A stretch of DNA of 64,000 bases from Microtetraspora sp. NBRC 16547 (GTDB lineage Bacteria > Actinomycetota > Actinomycetes > Streptosporangiales > Streptosporangiaceae): NCBI RefSeq assembly GCF_030268965.1, contig NZ_BSSE01000002.1, positions 248,001-312,000 of the forward strand. Direction: 5' to 3'. Numbering within the stretch: position 1 is the stretch's first letter; every line of letters starts with the position of its first letter. This document shows, piece after piece, positions 17,411 through 24,793 of the stretch. The notes under the pieces were generated by a model that saw only the letters and a program-made list of their open reading frames with translations, had not been told where the DNA came from and did no database searches. Position numbers and translations under genes: made by a program.

Positions 17411-17638
17411 TCAGAGGCCCAGAGTGAGCCGCAGCCCTTCTGCGACCCTGCGCAGTTCGGCGTCTCGCGCCTCTCCGGTCTTGCGCGTGAACTCCTTCTT
17501 GCTGACCACCGAGAGCAGCGCGCAGTGTGCCAGGCGGTCGCCCACTTTCGGCAAGGTCGCGGCGGTCAACCCGACATCGGGGACGAGGGGCACCACGGTG
17601 ATGTCGTCGCGCAGGTCGTACACCTCGGGGGCGCCCAC
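17411..17638 (-). CDS. Possible truncated MazF/PemK-like toxin tail
   Basis: A 75-residue frame immediately downstream of cydB. Its end (about LRRVAEGLRLTLGL) and the segment ITVVPLVP resemble the C-terminal helix and a strand of MazF/PemK endoribonucleases, but the N-terminal half of that family is missing. The only starts are GTG at 17638 or 17623, both without a good Shine-Dalgarno sequence. The adjacent ribbon-helix-helix gene supports a toxin-antitoxin origin. It may be a non-functional remnant or an unrelated small protein; the call is tentative. Confidence 0.35.
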   Translation of the reverse strand: MGAPEVYDLRDDITVVPLVPDVGLTAATLPKVGDRLAHCALLSVVSKKEFTRKTGEARDAELRRVAEGLRLTLGL

Positions 17639-17658
17639 CTGCTGGTCATCCGATTGAT

Positions 17659-18600
17659 CTAATGGGAGGAAATGTCCACTGTGAGGCGCTTGCGGAACAC
17701 CCAGTAGCTCCACCCCTGGTACACGAGCACGGCGGGAAGCGCGATCAGGCCGATCCAGGTCAGCATCGTCAGCGTGTACGGAGCCGAGGCGGCCTCGGCC
17801 AGCGTGAGACCCGGCAGGGGCGCGGGCCACATGGCGCCGAACAGCGTGGCCGTGGTCAGCACGATCGACAGTGCCGTGGCGGTGAAGGCCCAGCCCTCGC
17901 GCCGCCGCCAGACGAGGGCCACGCCCGCCGTCAGCGCCGCCATCGCGAGGACGGCGCACGCCCACAGCCAGGGGGAAGCGGACCAGTTCGGCACGTCCAT
18001 CGCCGATGCGGGGATGGAGGGCAGCGCGACGACGCCGACCGGGACGGCCGCGGCCGCGGCCAGCAGGGCCGCGCGCCGGGCCCGTGCGCGCACCGGCCCC
18101 GTCGTCTTCAACGTCACGAACACCGCGCCGTGCAGGATCGCGACCGACAGGGACAGCAGGCCGCCGATAACGGTCGCGAGCACCGTGTCGTACAGGAGGT
18201 TGCCGAAGACGGCGCCCCACAGGAAGGCGGTGAGCACGCTGCCGGCCACGATCCCGGCGTCGCACAGCGCGCGCTCCCGCCCGGGGCGGACCTTGCCGCG
18301 CCACTCCAGGCCGACGCCGCGCACGATCAGGCCGGCCACGATCAGGAACATCGGCAGGTAGAAGCTGCTGAGCAGGCCCGAGTACCACGCGGGGAAGGCG
18401 GCGAACATCGCCCCGACGGCCGTGATCATCCAGACCTCGTTGCCGTCCCAGACGGGTCCGATCGTGCCGATGACCTGCCGGCGCTCCGCCTCGCTCCGGG
18501 AGAGCAGTGGGAGCAGCGCGCCCACGCCGAAGTCGAACCCCTCCAGCACGAAGTAACCCGTCCAGAGGAACGCGATAACAATGAACCAGAACGTCGTCAT
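17659..18600 (-). CDS. cydB: Cytochrome bd ubiquinol oxidase subunit II
   Basis: 313-residue membrane protein, subunit II of the bd-type terminal oxidase, which reduces oxygen with menaquinol/ubiquinol electrons without proton pumping. The N-terminus (MTTFWFIVIAFLWTGYFVLEG, first 20 residues characteristic) and GPVWDGNEVWMI near residue 50 are family signatures. About eight transmembrane helices are visible. The start ATG has GAGGAG 8 nt upstream and lies 11 bp after cydA, so the two are an operon. It is shorter than E. coli CydB (379 residues) but typical of actinobacteria. No cydCD genes follow within the window; a toxin-antitoxin-like remnant lies directly downstream instead. Confidence 0.93.
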   Translation of the reverse strand: MTTFWFIVIAFLWTGYFVLEGFDFGVGALLPLLSRSEAERRQVIGTIGPVWDGNEVWMITAVGAMFAAFPAWYSGLLSSFYLPMFLIVAGLIVRGVGLEWRGKVRPGRERALCDAGIVAGSVLTAFLWGAVFGNLLYDTVLATVIGGLLSLSVAILHGAVFVTLKTTGPVRARARRAALLAAAAAVPVGVVALPSIPASAMDVPNWSASPWLWACAVLAMAALTAGVALVWRRREGWAFTATALSIVLTTATLFGAMWPAPLPGLTLAEAASAPYTLTMLTWIGLIALPAVLVYQGWSYWVFRKRLTVDISSH

Positions 18601-18611
18601 CGTGAGTCTCC

Positions 18612-20156
18612 TCAGTACATGAGGGTCGGCGTGAGCCGTGCCGCGTCGGGGTCGGCGGCGGTGAGGGTGGGGTCGGGGATGGTGGGCGGCTGCTCGGGAC
18701 CGGCCTTCACATGCCGCACCAGCAGGGCCGCCTCGGCCACGGCGAGCACGCCGTACAGGACGGTGAAGACGCTCAGGGAGATCGCGACCTCGGCGAGGCT
18801 CACCCCGGGCGAGACGCTCGCGGCGGTCAGCAGCTCGCCCTGGACGGTCCACGGCTGGCGCCCGATCTCGCTGAGCAGCCAGCCCGCGATGATCGCCATC
18901 ATCGGCAGCGGGAGCGCCAGCACGCAGGCCCGGGCGAACCAGGACGGCACCGGCGCCGCCGCACGCTTCTCCCCGGTACGGCTGTCGTGCCGCCTACCGC
19001 GCTGCCTACCGCGCTGCCCACTGGGCTGCCCACCGCGCCGCTTCCTGGTGAGCCAGAGGCCGAGCACCGAGAGGCCGACCGTCGCCATGCCGAAGCCGAT
19101 CATCACGCGGAACGACCAGAAGACCACGGGCACGTTCGGCGTGTAGTCGGCCGGGCCGAACTGCTCCTCATACCGCCGCTGGATGTCGTCCACGCCCTGG
19201 ACGGTGGCGCCGGGGTCGTGGGCGGCGAGCAGGCTGAGCATGTTCGGCACCTCGACGCCGGGCACGATGGAGAAGGGCGCGCCCGCGGTGTCGCGGGTGA
19301 GGCCCTCGGCCGCGGCGAGCTTCATCGGCTGCTGCTCGTGCAGCAGCCGGCCGGACAGGTCGCCGGTCCCGGCGACCACGACCCCGGCGAGCGCCGTCAT
19401 GACCAGCGCGCCGCGCAGGCTGGTCCGCCACATGTCGGTACGGCGGCGCAGCGGGATCGTGGCGTCCCCGTCCCCGTCGCCGGCGCCTGCCGTGGCGGGC
19501 TCGGCGGTCCGCCGGCCGGTGACCCCGAGGCCCCGCTCGCGCAGGATCCGGTAGCCGCTGACCGCCAGCACGAAGCCGCCCGCCACGACGAACGCGGCGG
19601 CGACGACGTGCGGGATCTGGGCGAGCGCGGTCGGGTTCGTGAGGACGGCCCACAGGTCGGTCATCCTGGCCCGGCCGTTCACCACCTCGTAGCCGACCGG
19701 GTGCTTCATCCAGGCGTTGGCCGCAAGGATGAAATATGCCGACAAATTGGACCCGATCGCCGCAGCCCAGATGGCCGCCAGGTGGAGCCGCTTGGGGAGC
19801 CGGTTCCAGCCGAAGATCCACAGGCCGAGGAAAGTCGACTCCAGGAAGAACGCGACCAGCGACTCCAGCGCGAGGGGCGCTCCGAACACGTCGCCGACGA
19901 AGGTCGAGTACTCGCTCCAGTTCATGCCGAACTGGAACTCCTGCACGATGCCGGTGACCACGCCCATCGCGAAGTTGATCAGGAACAGCTTGCCGAAGAA
20001 CTTCGTGAGCGTGAGGTAGTGATCCTTGCCCGTGCGGTACCAGGCGGTCTGCAGCCCGGCGACGAAGGCGCCGAGCCCGATCGTCAAGGGTACGAACAGA
20101 AAGTGGTAGACGGTGGTCACCCCGAACTGCCACCGTGCCAGGTCTAGCGCGTCCAT
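18612..20156 (-). CDS. cydA: Cytochrome bd ubiquinol oxidase subunit I
   Basis: 514-residue subunit I, carrying haems b558, b595 and d. It begins MDALDLARWQFGVTTVYHF, where the His in the YHFLFVPLTIG segment is a conserved haem ligand. GMNWSEYSTFVGDVFGAPLA and the segment around FILAANAWMKHPVG are family signatures, and the quinol-binding Q-loop region follows. A GAGGGGG sequence precedes the ATG. The protein is long relative to some family members because of a Thr/Ala-rich and Arg-rich insertion near the C-terminal third. Expression is probably controlled through the palindrome cluster at 20178-20226. Confidence 0.95.
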   Translation of the reverse strand: MDALDLARWQFGVTTVYHFLFVPLTIGLGAFVAGLQTAWYRTGKDHYLTLTKFFGKLFLINFAMGVVTGIVQEFQFGMNWSEYSTFVGDVFGAPLALESLVAFFLESTFLGLWIFGWNRLPKRLHLAAIWAAAIGSNLSAYFILAANAWMKHPVGYEVVNGRARMTDLWAVLTNPTALAQIPHVVAAAFVVAGGFVLAVSGYRILRERGLGVTGRRTAEPATAGAGDGDGDATIPLRRRTDMWRTSLRGALVMTALAGVVVAGTGDLSGRLLHEQQPMKLAAAEGLTRDTAGAPFSIVPGVEVPNMLSLLAAHDPGATVQGVDDIQRRYEEQFGPADYTPNVPVVFWSFRVMIGFGMATVGLSVLGLWLTRKRRGGQPSGQRGRQRGRRHDSRTGEKRAAAPVPSWFARACVLALPLPMMAIIAGWLLSEIGRQPWTVQGELLTAASVSPGVSLAEVAISLSVFTVLYGVLAVAEAALLVRHVKAGPEQPPTIPDPTLTAADPDAARLTPTLMY

Positions 20157-20177
20157 GTCCCCCTCGCGGGTGCCGGA

Positions 20178-20226
20178 GCTCTACAGGTCGTAGTTCTACT
20201 AACAGTAGTACTACAGCCTGTAGAGC
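20178..20226. promoter_or_regulatory. Nested palindromes upstream of cydAB
   Basis: A 10-bp perfect inverted repeat GCTCTACAGG / CCTGTAGAGC (20178-20187 and 20217-20226) encloses CTACT-AAC-AGTAG (20196-20208) and the palindrome GTAGTACTAC (20205-20214). The block starts 22 bp before the cydA start codon. It does not match the Rex consensus of actinomycete cydA promoters. It looks like the operator of a GntR- or TetR-type dimeric regulator. Confidence 0.6.
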
Positions 20227-20509
20227 AATTGGTGGGATGACTGCGCCGCGAGATCTTTGTCACAACCGAGGATCGATGCCCCCATGACCCTCGTTCGCGG
20301 CGCTTGCCCCGTTCGATCCGAGAATGCGGTCCCGGACGGTCCCGGCTTGAAGGGACCGGCGGCCTGACTCTCCGGGAACGCCTCCTGGGAGGCTTGGTCC
20401 CAATAATGGACACGTCATGCGAAACCGGCGTCCGCCGTTGGGCTGATTCGACGGTACGTCGCGCGAGGGACATCAGCCCGTGGCCTTCCGCGTGATCACG
20501 AGAACGGAG
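20227..20509. other. Intergenic region upstream of cydAB
   Basis: About 280 bp lie between the cydA operator and the terminator of the deacetylase gene. Short open frames exist on both strands but none has a start signal or recognisable similarity. It probably carries the distal part of the cydA promoter. Confidence 0.5.
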
Positions 20510-20541
20510 AGGGCCGGTCTCCCAAATGGGAGACCGGCCCT
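20510..20541 (-). terminator. Strong hairpin terminator after the deacetylase gene
   Basis: A perfect 14-bp stem (AGGGCCGGTCTCCC and its complement) with a 4-nt AAAT loop lies 18 bp past the stop of the minus-strand deacetylase. There is no long T-run, as is common in high-GC actinomycetes; it could stop transcription in either direction. Confidence 0.85.
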
Positions 20542-20559
20542 GTCCGCGCGTTACACGAG

Positions 20560-21423
20560 CTAGGAGACGGGCACGCCTCCTGCCTTCAGGTACGCGTGCA
20601 GATCGCCGATCTCGAAGCCCCGGCGCTTGATCTTGTTGACGAGCACGCGGAAGTCCGCGGCCAGGTTGGGCCGGAAGTGCAGCAGCAGGATGTCCCCGGA
20701 GCGCAACTGCTTGTCGGGCACCTGGTAGGCGATCTTGCCGCCGGGCTGCACGGTCGCGGTCCACATCACGATCGCCTTGATGCCGCATTCCGCGGCCGCC
20801 TGGGCGGTCGCCGCGTTGTGGTTGCCGAACGGCGGTCGGAACAGCGTGGGGCGCCGCCCGGTCTCCTTGCGGATGAGGGTGGACATCCCGCAGATCTCGG
20901 CCCGCTGCCTGTCGTAGCCGAGCGTCCGCAGGTTGGGGTGGGTGAGCGTGTGGTCCTCGATCGGCGCCCCGGCGTCCCGCAGTTCCCGGAAGTAGTCCCA
21001 CTGGCCGGCGCCCACGTACCGGCCGCCTCCGGAGGCGCCGTCGGGGGACCCCTTGGCCTCGACCGCGTCCCGCATGGCGAACACCGTGATCGGGATCCGC
21101 TGGTCGCGTACCTGCTTGAGGAAGCCGGGATCCTGTTCCCAGCCGTCGTCGATGGTGAGGAAGACGACCTTCCGCTTGGTCGGGATCATGCTGATCACCG
21201 GCACGCCGTTCGCCGACTTGGGGATCCGCCCGACCTCGCCCGGCCGGGGAAGCGCGGCGCGGGGGGTCGGCGACGCGGCGGGCGCGGAACGCGCGCCGCC
21301 GGGCGAGGAGGAGCGCGACGTCGCCGGGGCCGTCGGCTCCGCCTGGGTGGCGCCGCCCTCCGCGCATCCCGCGGCCAGAATCAGTCCCATCAGCACGCCT
21401 GTCAGACGTCGATTGCCCTTCAT
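20560..21423 (-). CDS. Polysaccharide deacetylase lipoprotein (NodB-like)
   Basis: 287-residue secreted lipoprotein. The signal peptide ends in a lipobox with Cys20 (LAAGC). A Ser/Pro/Ala-rich linker follows, then a carbohydrate esterase family 4 domain: metal and catalytic Asp motif TIDDGW, HTLTHPN with the zinc-binding histidines, and RPPFGNHN. Such enzymes remove acetyl groups from peptidoglycan or other surface glycans; the real substrate is unknown. The ATG at 21423 has no Shine-Dalgarno sequence; instead an inverted repeat abuts it. In-frame TTG codons just upstream are alternative starts. A strong terminator follows the gene. Confidence 0.9.
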   Translation of the reverse strand: MKGNRRLTGVLMGLILAAGCAEGGATQAEPTAPATSRSSSPGGARSAPAASPTPRAALPRPGEVGRIPKSANGVPVISMIPTKRKVVFLTIDDGWEQDPGFLKQVRDQRIPITVFAMRDAVEAKGSPDGASGGGRYVGAGQWDYFRELRDAGAPIEDHTLTHPNLRTLGYDRQRAEICGMSTLIRKETGRRPTLFRPPFGNHNAATAQAAAECGIKAIVMWTATVQPGGKIAYQVPDKQLRSGDILLLHFRPNLAADFRVLVNKIKRRGFEIGDLHAYLKAGGVPVS

Positions 21424-21440
21424 GACCAACAATCTTGGTC
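21424..21440. promoter_or_regulatory. Inverted repeat abutting the deacetylase start codon
   Basis: GACCAA-CAATC-TTGGTC ends directly at the start codon, where a ribosome-binding site would be expected. It may be an operator or an RNA hairpin that masks initiation. Confidence 0.45.
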
Positions 21441-21689
21441 TAACCGGACATCCGGCGTGTCTCGTCGATACCTCCCATAGGGGGACTACCGGTGCGCCGG
21501 ACCCGCCCTGACCTGCGGCAAAGCGGCGCGGCGTCCGCAGTGTGAAACGGGGCACCTGAGGCACGGCGCGTGTGGCGCGGAGAGACCTGCCTAGGGTTGA
21601 TCATGGGTGTGGGCAGATGTTGCCCTTATCCACGCTGCCGGAGAGTCCGTAGTCTCCGGAGCCAGAAGGGTGCCGGAAGAGGTGATGGC

Positions 21690-22415
21690 GTGAAGATCAC
21701 GGGAAGTGCCGTGCTCGGGGTCGGACGCAAACAGGTGTGGGCCGCGCTGCAGGATCCCGGCGTCCTGGTGCGGACGATCCCCGGATGTGAGCGGCTCGAG
21801 GCCGTCGGTGACGACGTCTACAAGATGACCGTGAACGCCGGCGTGGCCTCCATCAAGGGGCTCTACCAGGGCGAGGTCGCGCTGTCCGACCCCGAGGAGC
21901 CGGAGCGGTTCGTGCTGCGGGCCCGGGGGCAGGGCGCGCCCGGCACCGTCGACGCCACCGTGCGGATCCACCTCACCGAGGTCGAGGGGGGCACCCGCGT
22001 CGACTATGACGCCGAGGCCGTCGTCGGCGGCATGATCGGCGGAGTCGGTCAGCGGATGCTCGGCTCGGTCGCGAAGAAGACCGCGGGCGAGTTCTTCACC
22101 GCCGTCGAGGAGCACCTCCTGTCCGGTGTGGCCGCCGTCCTCGAACCGGTGGCCGCCGCGGGCGCACCGGCCGGGGCGGGCGAAACCGCGGTCCTCGCCG
22201 GGACGGGCGTGGTGGGTGCGGGCGAGGCCGTCGCGGCCGCCGTTCCGTACCAGGCGCAGCCCGGGCAGGTGTTCAGCCGCGAGGCGCCCGCCGCCGCCCG
22301 TCCTCCCCGCGCGGGCGTGCCGCCGTGGACGATGCTCGCCGCGTTCGGGATGGGCGCCGGCGTCGCGCTCGGCAGCGCCGTCATCGGATGGGTCCTCGGC
22401 CGCCGGCGAGGGTGA
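21690..22415 (+). CDS. CoxG-like SRPBCC family protein with C-terminal membrane anchor
   Basis: 241-residue protein of the carbon monoxide dehydrogenase subunit G (CoxG) family. The SRPBCC helix-grip domain covers about residues 1-150, with VWAALQDPGVLVRTIPGCE and VGGMIGGVGQRMLGSVAKK as typical features. An Ala/Pro-rich linker leads to a C-terminal transmembrane helix (about 215-237) ending in a basic GRRRG tail. CoxG proteins anchor or supply molybdenum hydroxylases at the membrane, so this may serve the hydroxylase 4.5 kb upstream, though they are not in one operon. The GTG start at 21690 is preceded by GGAAGAGG. Confidence 0.85.
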   Translation: MKITGSAVLGVGRKQVWAALQDPGVLVRTIPGCERLEAVGDDVYKMTVNAGVASIKGLYQGEVALSDPEEPERFVLRARGQGAPGTVDATVRIHLTEVEGGTRVDYDAEAVVGGMIGGVGQRMLGSVAKKTAGEFFTAVEEHLLSGVAAVLEPVAAAGAPAGAGETAVLAGTGVVGAGEAVAAAVPYQAQPGQVFSREAPAAARPPRAGVPPWTMLAAFGMGAGVALGSAVIGWVLGRRRG

Positions 22416-22442
22416 CCCTGTACGCCCGGAGCGGTGATCCTC

Positions 22443-22480
22443 GAACGCCGGAGAGGCGACCGGAACGCCGGAGAGGTGGT
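22443..22480. repeat. 19-bp direct repeat after coxG-like stop
   Basis: Two adjacent copies built on GAACGCCGGAGAGG (about 19 bp apart) lie 27 bp after the stop codon of the CoxG-like gene. Confidence 0.75.
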
Positions 22481-22565
22481 CAGAGACGGGGGTGAAGGCT
22501 GCCCCTGGTTGTCATGGGCGTTACCGGTGGGAATGGTGCGGTTTCGCGGCAGGTTAGAGCTGGTC

Positions 22566-23273
22566 GTGAAGATTGAGATTTTTTCCGACGTCGTCTGCCC
22601 GTGGTGCTACATCGGGCACGCCAGGCTGAAGAAGGCCGTCCAGCTCTTCGACGGCGAGGTCGAGGTCGTCCACCGGCCGTTCCAGCTCGCCCCTGACGCG
22701 GTCTCGAACGGGGAGCCGCTGCTGCCCTCGCTGGCGCGCAAGTTCGGCGGGCCCGCCCAGGTGGAGCAGATGACCCGCCGGGTGGCGCAGGCGGCGGCCG
22801 AGGACGGCCTGGAGCTCGACTTCGAGCGGGCGATCCAGGCCAACACCTTCGAGGCCCACCGGCTGATCTGGCTGGCGCAGCGCGCCGGACGCGGCGCGGA
22901 GGCCGCCGAGTGGCTCTTCCGCGCGCACTTCGAGGAGGGCCTCGACGTCGGCGACCCCGCGACGCTGGCGAAGCTGGCGGCCGAGATGGGCATCACGGAC
23001 ACCGGCGAGGGGGCCGACGAGGTCCGCGCCGAGCTGGCCCGCGCCCGCGACCTCGGCATCAGCGGTGTTCCGCTGTTCCTGTTCGAGGGCCAGTTCGCCG
23101 TCTCGGGCGCCCAGCCCGTCGAGACGCTGGTCGCCGCCCTGCGCGAGGTCCAGGCCCGTACAGCGATTGCGACCGCCCAGCGGGCTCCCGGCGACGCGGC
23201 CGCCCAGGACACGGGTCAGGGGAGTGCCCAAGGGGACGGCGACGCCTGCGACGACGGCTTCTGCGCGGTCTGA
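22566..23273 (+). CDS. FrnE/DsbA-family thiol oxidoreductase
   Basis: 235-residue thioredoxin-fold protein of the FrnE (DsbA-like) family. The active site CPWC is at Cys11-Cys14, the helical insertion occupies the middle, and the cis-proline loop reads GISGVPLFLF (near residue 165). No signal peptide is present, so it acts in the cytoplasm, as Deinococcus FrnE does. Unusual is a Gln/Ala/Asp-rich C-terminal tail ending in two cysteines (DACDDGFCAV), which may form a second redox pair. The GTG at 22566 gives the family N-terminus; an in-frame ATG at 22531 is possible. A 14-bp duplication spans its stop codon. Confidence 0.88.
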   Translation: MKIEIFSDVVCPWCYIGHARLKKAVQLFDGEVEVVHRPFQLAPDAVSNGEPLLPSLARKFGGPAQVEQMTRRVAQAAAEDGLELDFERAIQANTFEAHRLIWLAQRAGRGAEAAEWLFRAHFEEGLDVGDPATLAKLAAEMGITDTGEGADEVRAELARARDLGISGVPLFLFEGQFAVSGAQPVETLVAALREVQARTAIATAQRAPGDAAAQDTGQGSAQGDGDACDDGFCAV

Positions 23274-23288
23274 TCTGCGCGGTCTGGG
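23261..23288. repeat. 14-bp duplication spanning the frnE stop codon
   Basis: CTGCGCGGTCTGAT is followed directly by CTGCGCGGTCTGGG. The stop codon TGA (23271-23273) lies in the first copy. Confidence 0.8.
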
Positions 23289-23331
23289 CGGTGCTATCTG
23301 GTCCGTCCTCGCACGGTGGAGGATCGCCGGC

Positions 23332-23976
23332 TCAGACGTGAGCCTCCCGGCCGGTGGGCGTCTCGTGGTGGGACTGCTCACCGAGGTCGCCGGTGCGGTG
23401 GTGACGGCGGCAGAGGACCCGATAGTGCACGGGGTCCTCCGCCGCGCCGTCCGGTTCGGCGTCGGTGCCGGTGTCGGCGATGACGACCTGCTCGCCCGTC
23501 CTGGCCATGACACCGCCGACGACCCGGGCGTTCAACAAGCCCGGGCGGCCGCACCAGCACAGGACCTCCACCTGCAACCGGGCGACCTCGTCGGCCAGCT
23601 CGAAGAGCCGCTGCGCCGCCGGGAACATCTGGGACCTGAAGTCGGACGCCAGCCCGAAGGCGTAGACGTCGATGCCGTGGTCGTCCACGAGATCGGCGAG
23701 TTGCTCGATCTGCTCGACGCTGTAGAAGCACGCCTCGTCGCAGATCACGTAGTCGATGCGGTCGTGCGCCGCGACCAGCTCGACCAGGTCGAGCCCGTCC
23801 ACGACCTCGACGGCCTCGTTGTCGATGCCGATCCTGCTGGTGATCCGGGCCCCGCCCGAACGGTCGTGCTTGGTCAGCACGATCCCGCGTCTGCCCTGCC
23901 GCCGGTGGTTGTAGTTCATCTGCAGGGCCAGGGTGGACTTCCCGCAGTCCATGGGACCGTAGAAGAACTTGAGCAC
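23332..23976 (-). CDS. tdk: Thymidine kinase (type II)
   Basis: 214-residue cytosolic thymidine kinase, which phosphorylates thymidine to dTMP in pyrimidine salvage. The P-loop GPMDCGKST is at residues 7-15, the Walker-B-like DEACF near residue 88, YAFGLASDF follows, and a zinc-ribbon is indicated by CWC and CRRHH. Length fits the family when translation begins at GTG 23976 (LKFFYGPMDC). An in-frame GTG at 24030 would give a further 18 residues and has a weak GGCGG upstream; the choice is uncertain. It converges on the frnE gene. Confidence 0.92.
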   Translation of the reverse strand: MLKFFYGPMDCGKSTLALQMNYNHRRQGRRGIVLTKHDRSGGARITSRIGIDNEAVEVVDGLDLVELVAAHDRIDYVICDEACFYSVEQIEQLADLVDDHGIDVYAFGLASDFRSQMFPAAQRLFELADEVARLQVEVLCWCGRPGLLNARVVGGVMARTGEQVVIADTGTDAEPDGAAEDPVHYRVLCRRHHRTGDLGEQSHHETPTGREAHV

Positions 23977-24187
23977 GGCGTCCCGGAGGCCCTGAGTAGG
24001 CGAAGAAGACAAGGCAGACAGATCAGTCACGGGCCGCCAGCTTAGTGGCAACGATCCTATGAACGATGGGTTGCGTCCCCGACGTTCGGCCAGCGTCCGC
24101 GCCGGGGACGTTCTGCACGACGTCCGCGTTGGCGTGATCATGTACAACATGGGACATTCCTCTTCATCTGAATCCCAGGAGGTGCCG

Positions 24188-24607
24188 ATGACCACGCCAG
24201 AGGAGCAGCCGGACACGCCGAGCGCGCTGGAGGCGATGATGATCGCCGACGACACGGCGGCGGCCGAGGCGGAAGCCGCCCGCTGGCGCTACGGGTTCTA
24301 CGTGGTCCTCACCGGTCTCGTGGTCACCCTGGTCGGCTTCAGTGTCGCCGTGGTGAGCACGGGTCAGGCGAGCAGCCTCTTCGCCGGGCTCGCCGGAGTC
24401 GTGGGAACGCTCACCGGCGCGTATTTCGGCGTGCAGAGCGGCCAGTCGGGAAAGGCCAAGGTCGAGGCGGAGCTGCGCCGGGTCAACGACCGCGCCATGC
24501 GGATGGCGTCGTACGTCGGGCCGCAGCACATCGAGGAGATCATGGGGCGCGCTCCCGGTGGAAAGGCCGTGGCCCGCTGGCCGCGCCCGCCCCAGAGTCG
24601 CTCCTGA
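24188..24607 (+). CDS. Small two-helix membrane protein of unknown function
   Basis: 139-residue protein not assigned to a family. Residues about 1-35 are acidic and Ala-rich; two hydrophobic helices follow (YGFYVVLTGLVVTLVGFSVA and SLFAGLAGVVGTLTGAYFGV), and the C-terminus is basic and cytoplasmic in a simple hairpin model. The start is well defined by AGGAGGT 4 nt before the ATG. It stands alone between thymidine kinase (divergent) and hyuA. Its last codons and stop lie in the first of three 21-bp tandem repeats, so its C-terminus may be a recent product of that duplication. Confidence 0.8.
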   Translation: MTTPEEQPDTPSALEAMMIADDTAAAEAEAARWRYGFYVVLTGLVVTLVGFSVAVVSTGQASSLFAGLAGVVGTLTGAYFGVQSGQSGKAKVEAELRRVNDRAMRMASYVGPQHIEEIMGRAPGGKAVARWPRPPQSRS

Positions 24608-24652
24608 CCTATCCAGAGTCGCTCCTGACCTATCCAGGGCCGCTCCCGACTT
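24590..24652. repeat. Three 21-bp tandem repeats spanning a stop codon
   Basis: Units start at 24590, 24611 and 24632. The first two are identical (CCAGAGTCGCTCCTGACCTAT is the 21-nt unit, given here by its first 20 bases CCAGAGTCGCTCCTGACCTA); the third differs at several positions. The stop of the upstream membrane protein is in the first unit and an in-frame stop recurs in the second. Confidence 0.9.
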
Positions 24653-24660
24653 GTCCAGGG

Positions 24661-24700
24661 CCTCACCGGCACACCGGCCTGCGCCGGTGTGCCGGTGAGG
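24661..24700 (+). terminator. Perfect 18-bp hairpin terminator
   Basis: CCTCACCGGCACACCGGC pairs perfectly with its complement at 24683-24700 across a CTGC loop. It follows the membrane-protein gene and precedes hyuA by 93 bp; there is no T-tract. Confidence 0.85.
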
Positions 24701-24793
24701 CAGTCTGTGACGAGGATTCGCCGATTCTTCGGCAGATTCTTCGGCAGAGTGCGCCGGTTCCCGCCGTCGGTGCCGCTCTGTAGACACTGGAAC

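Noticed and set aside
20304-20495. 63-residue plus-strand frame between cydA and the deacetylase
   Set aside because: No start signal and no similarity; it lies in a promoter region.
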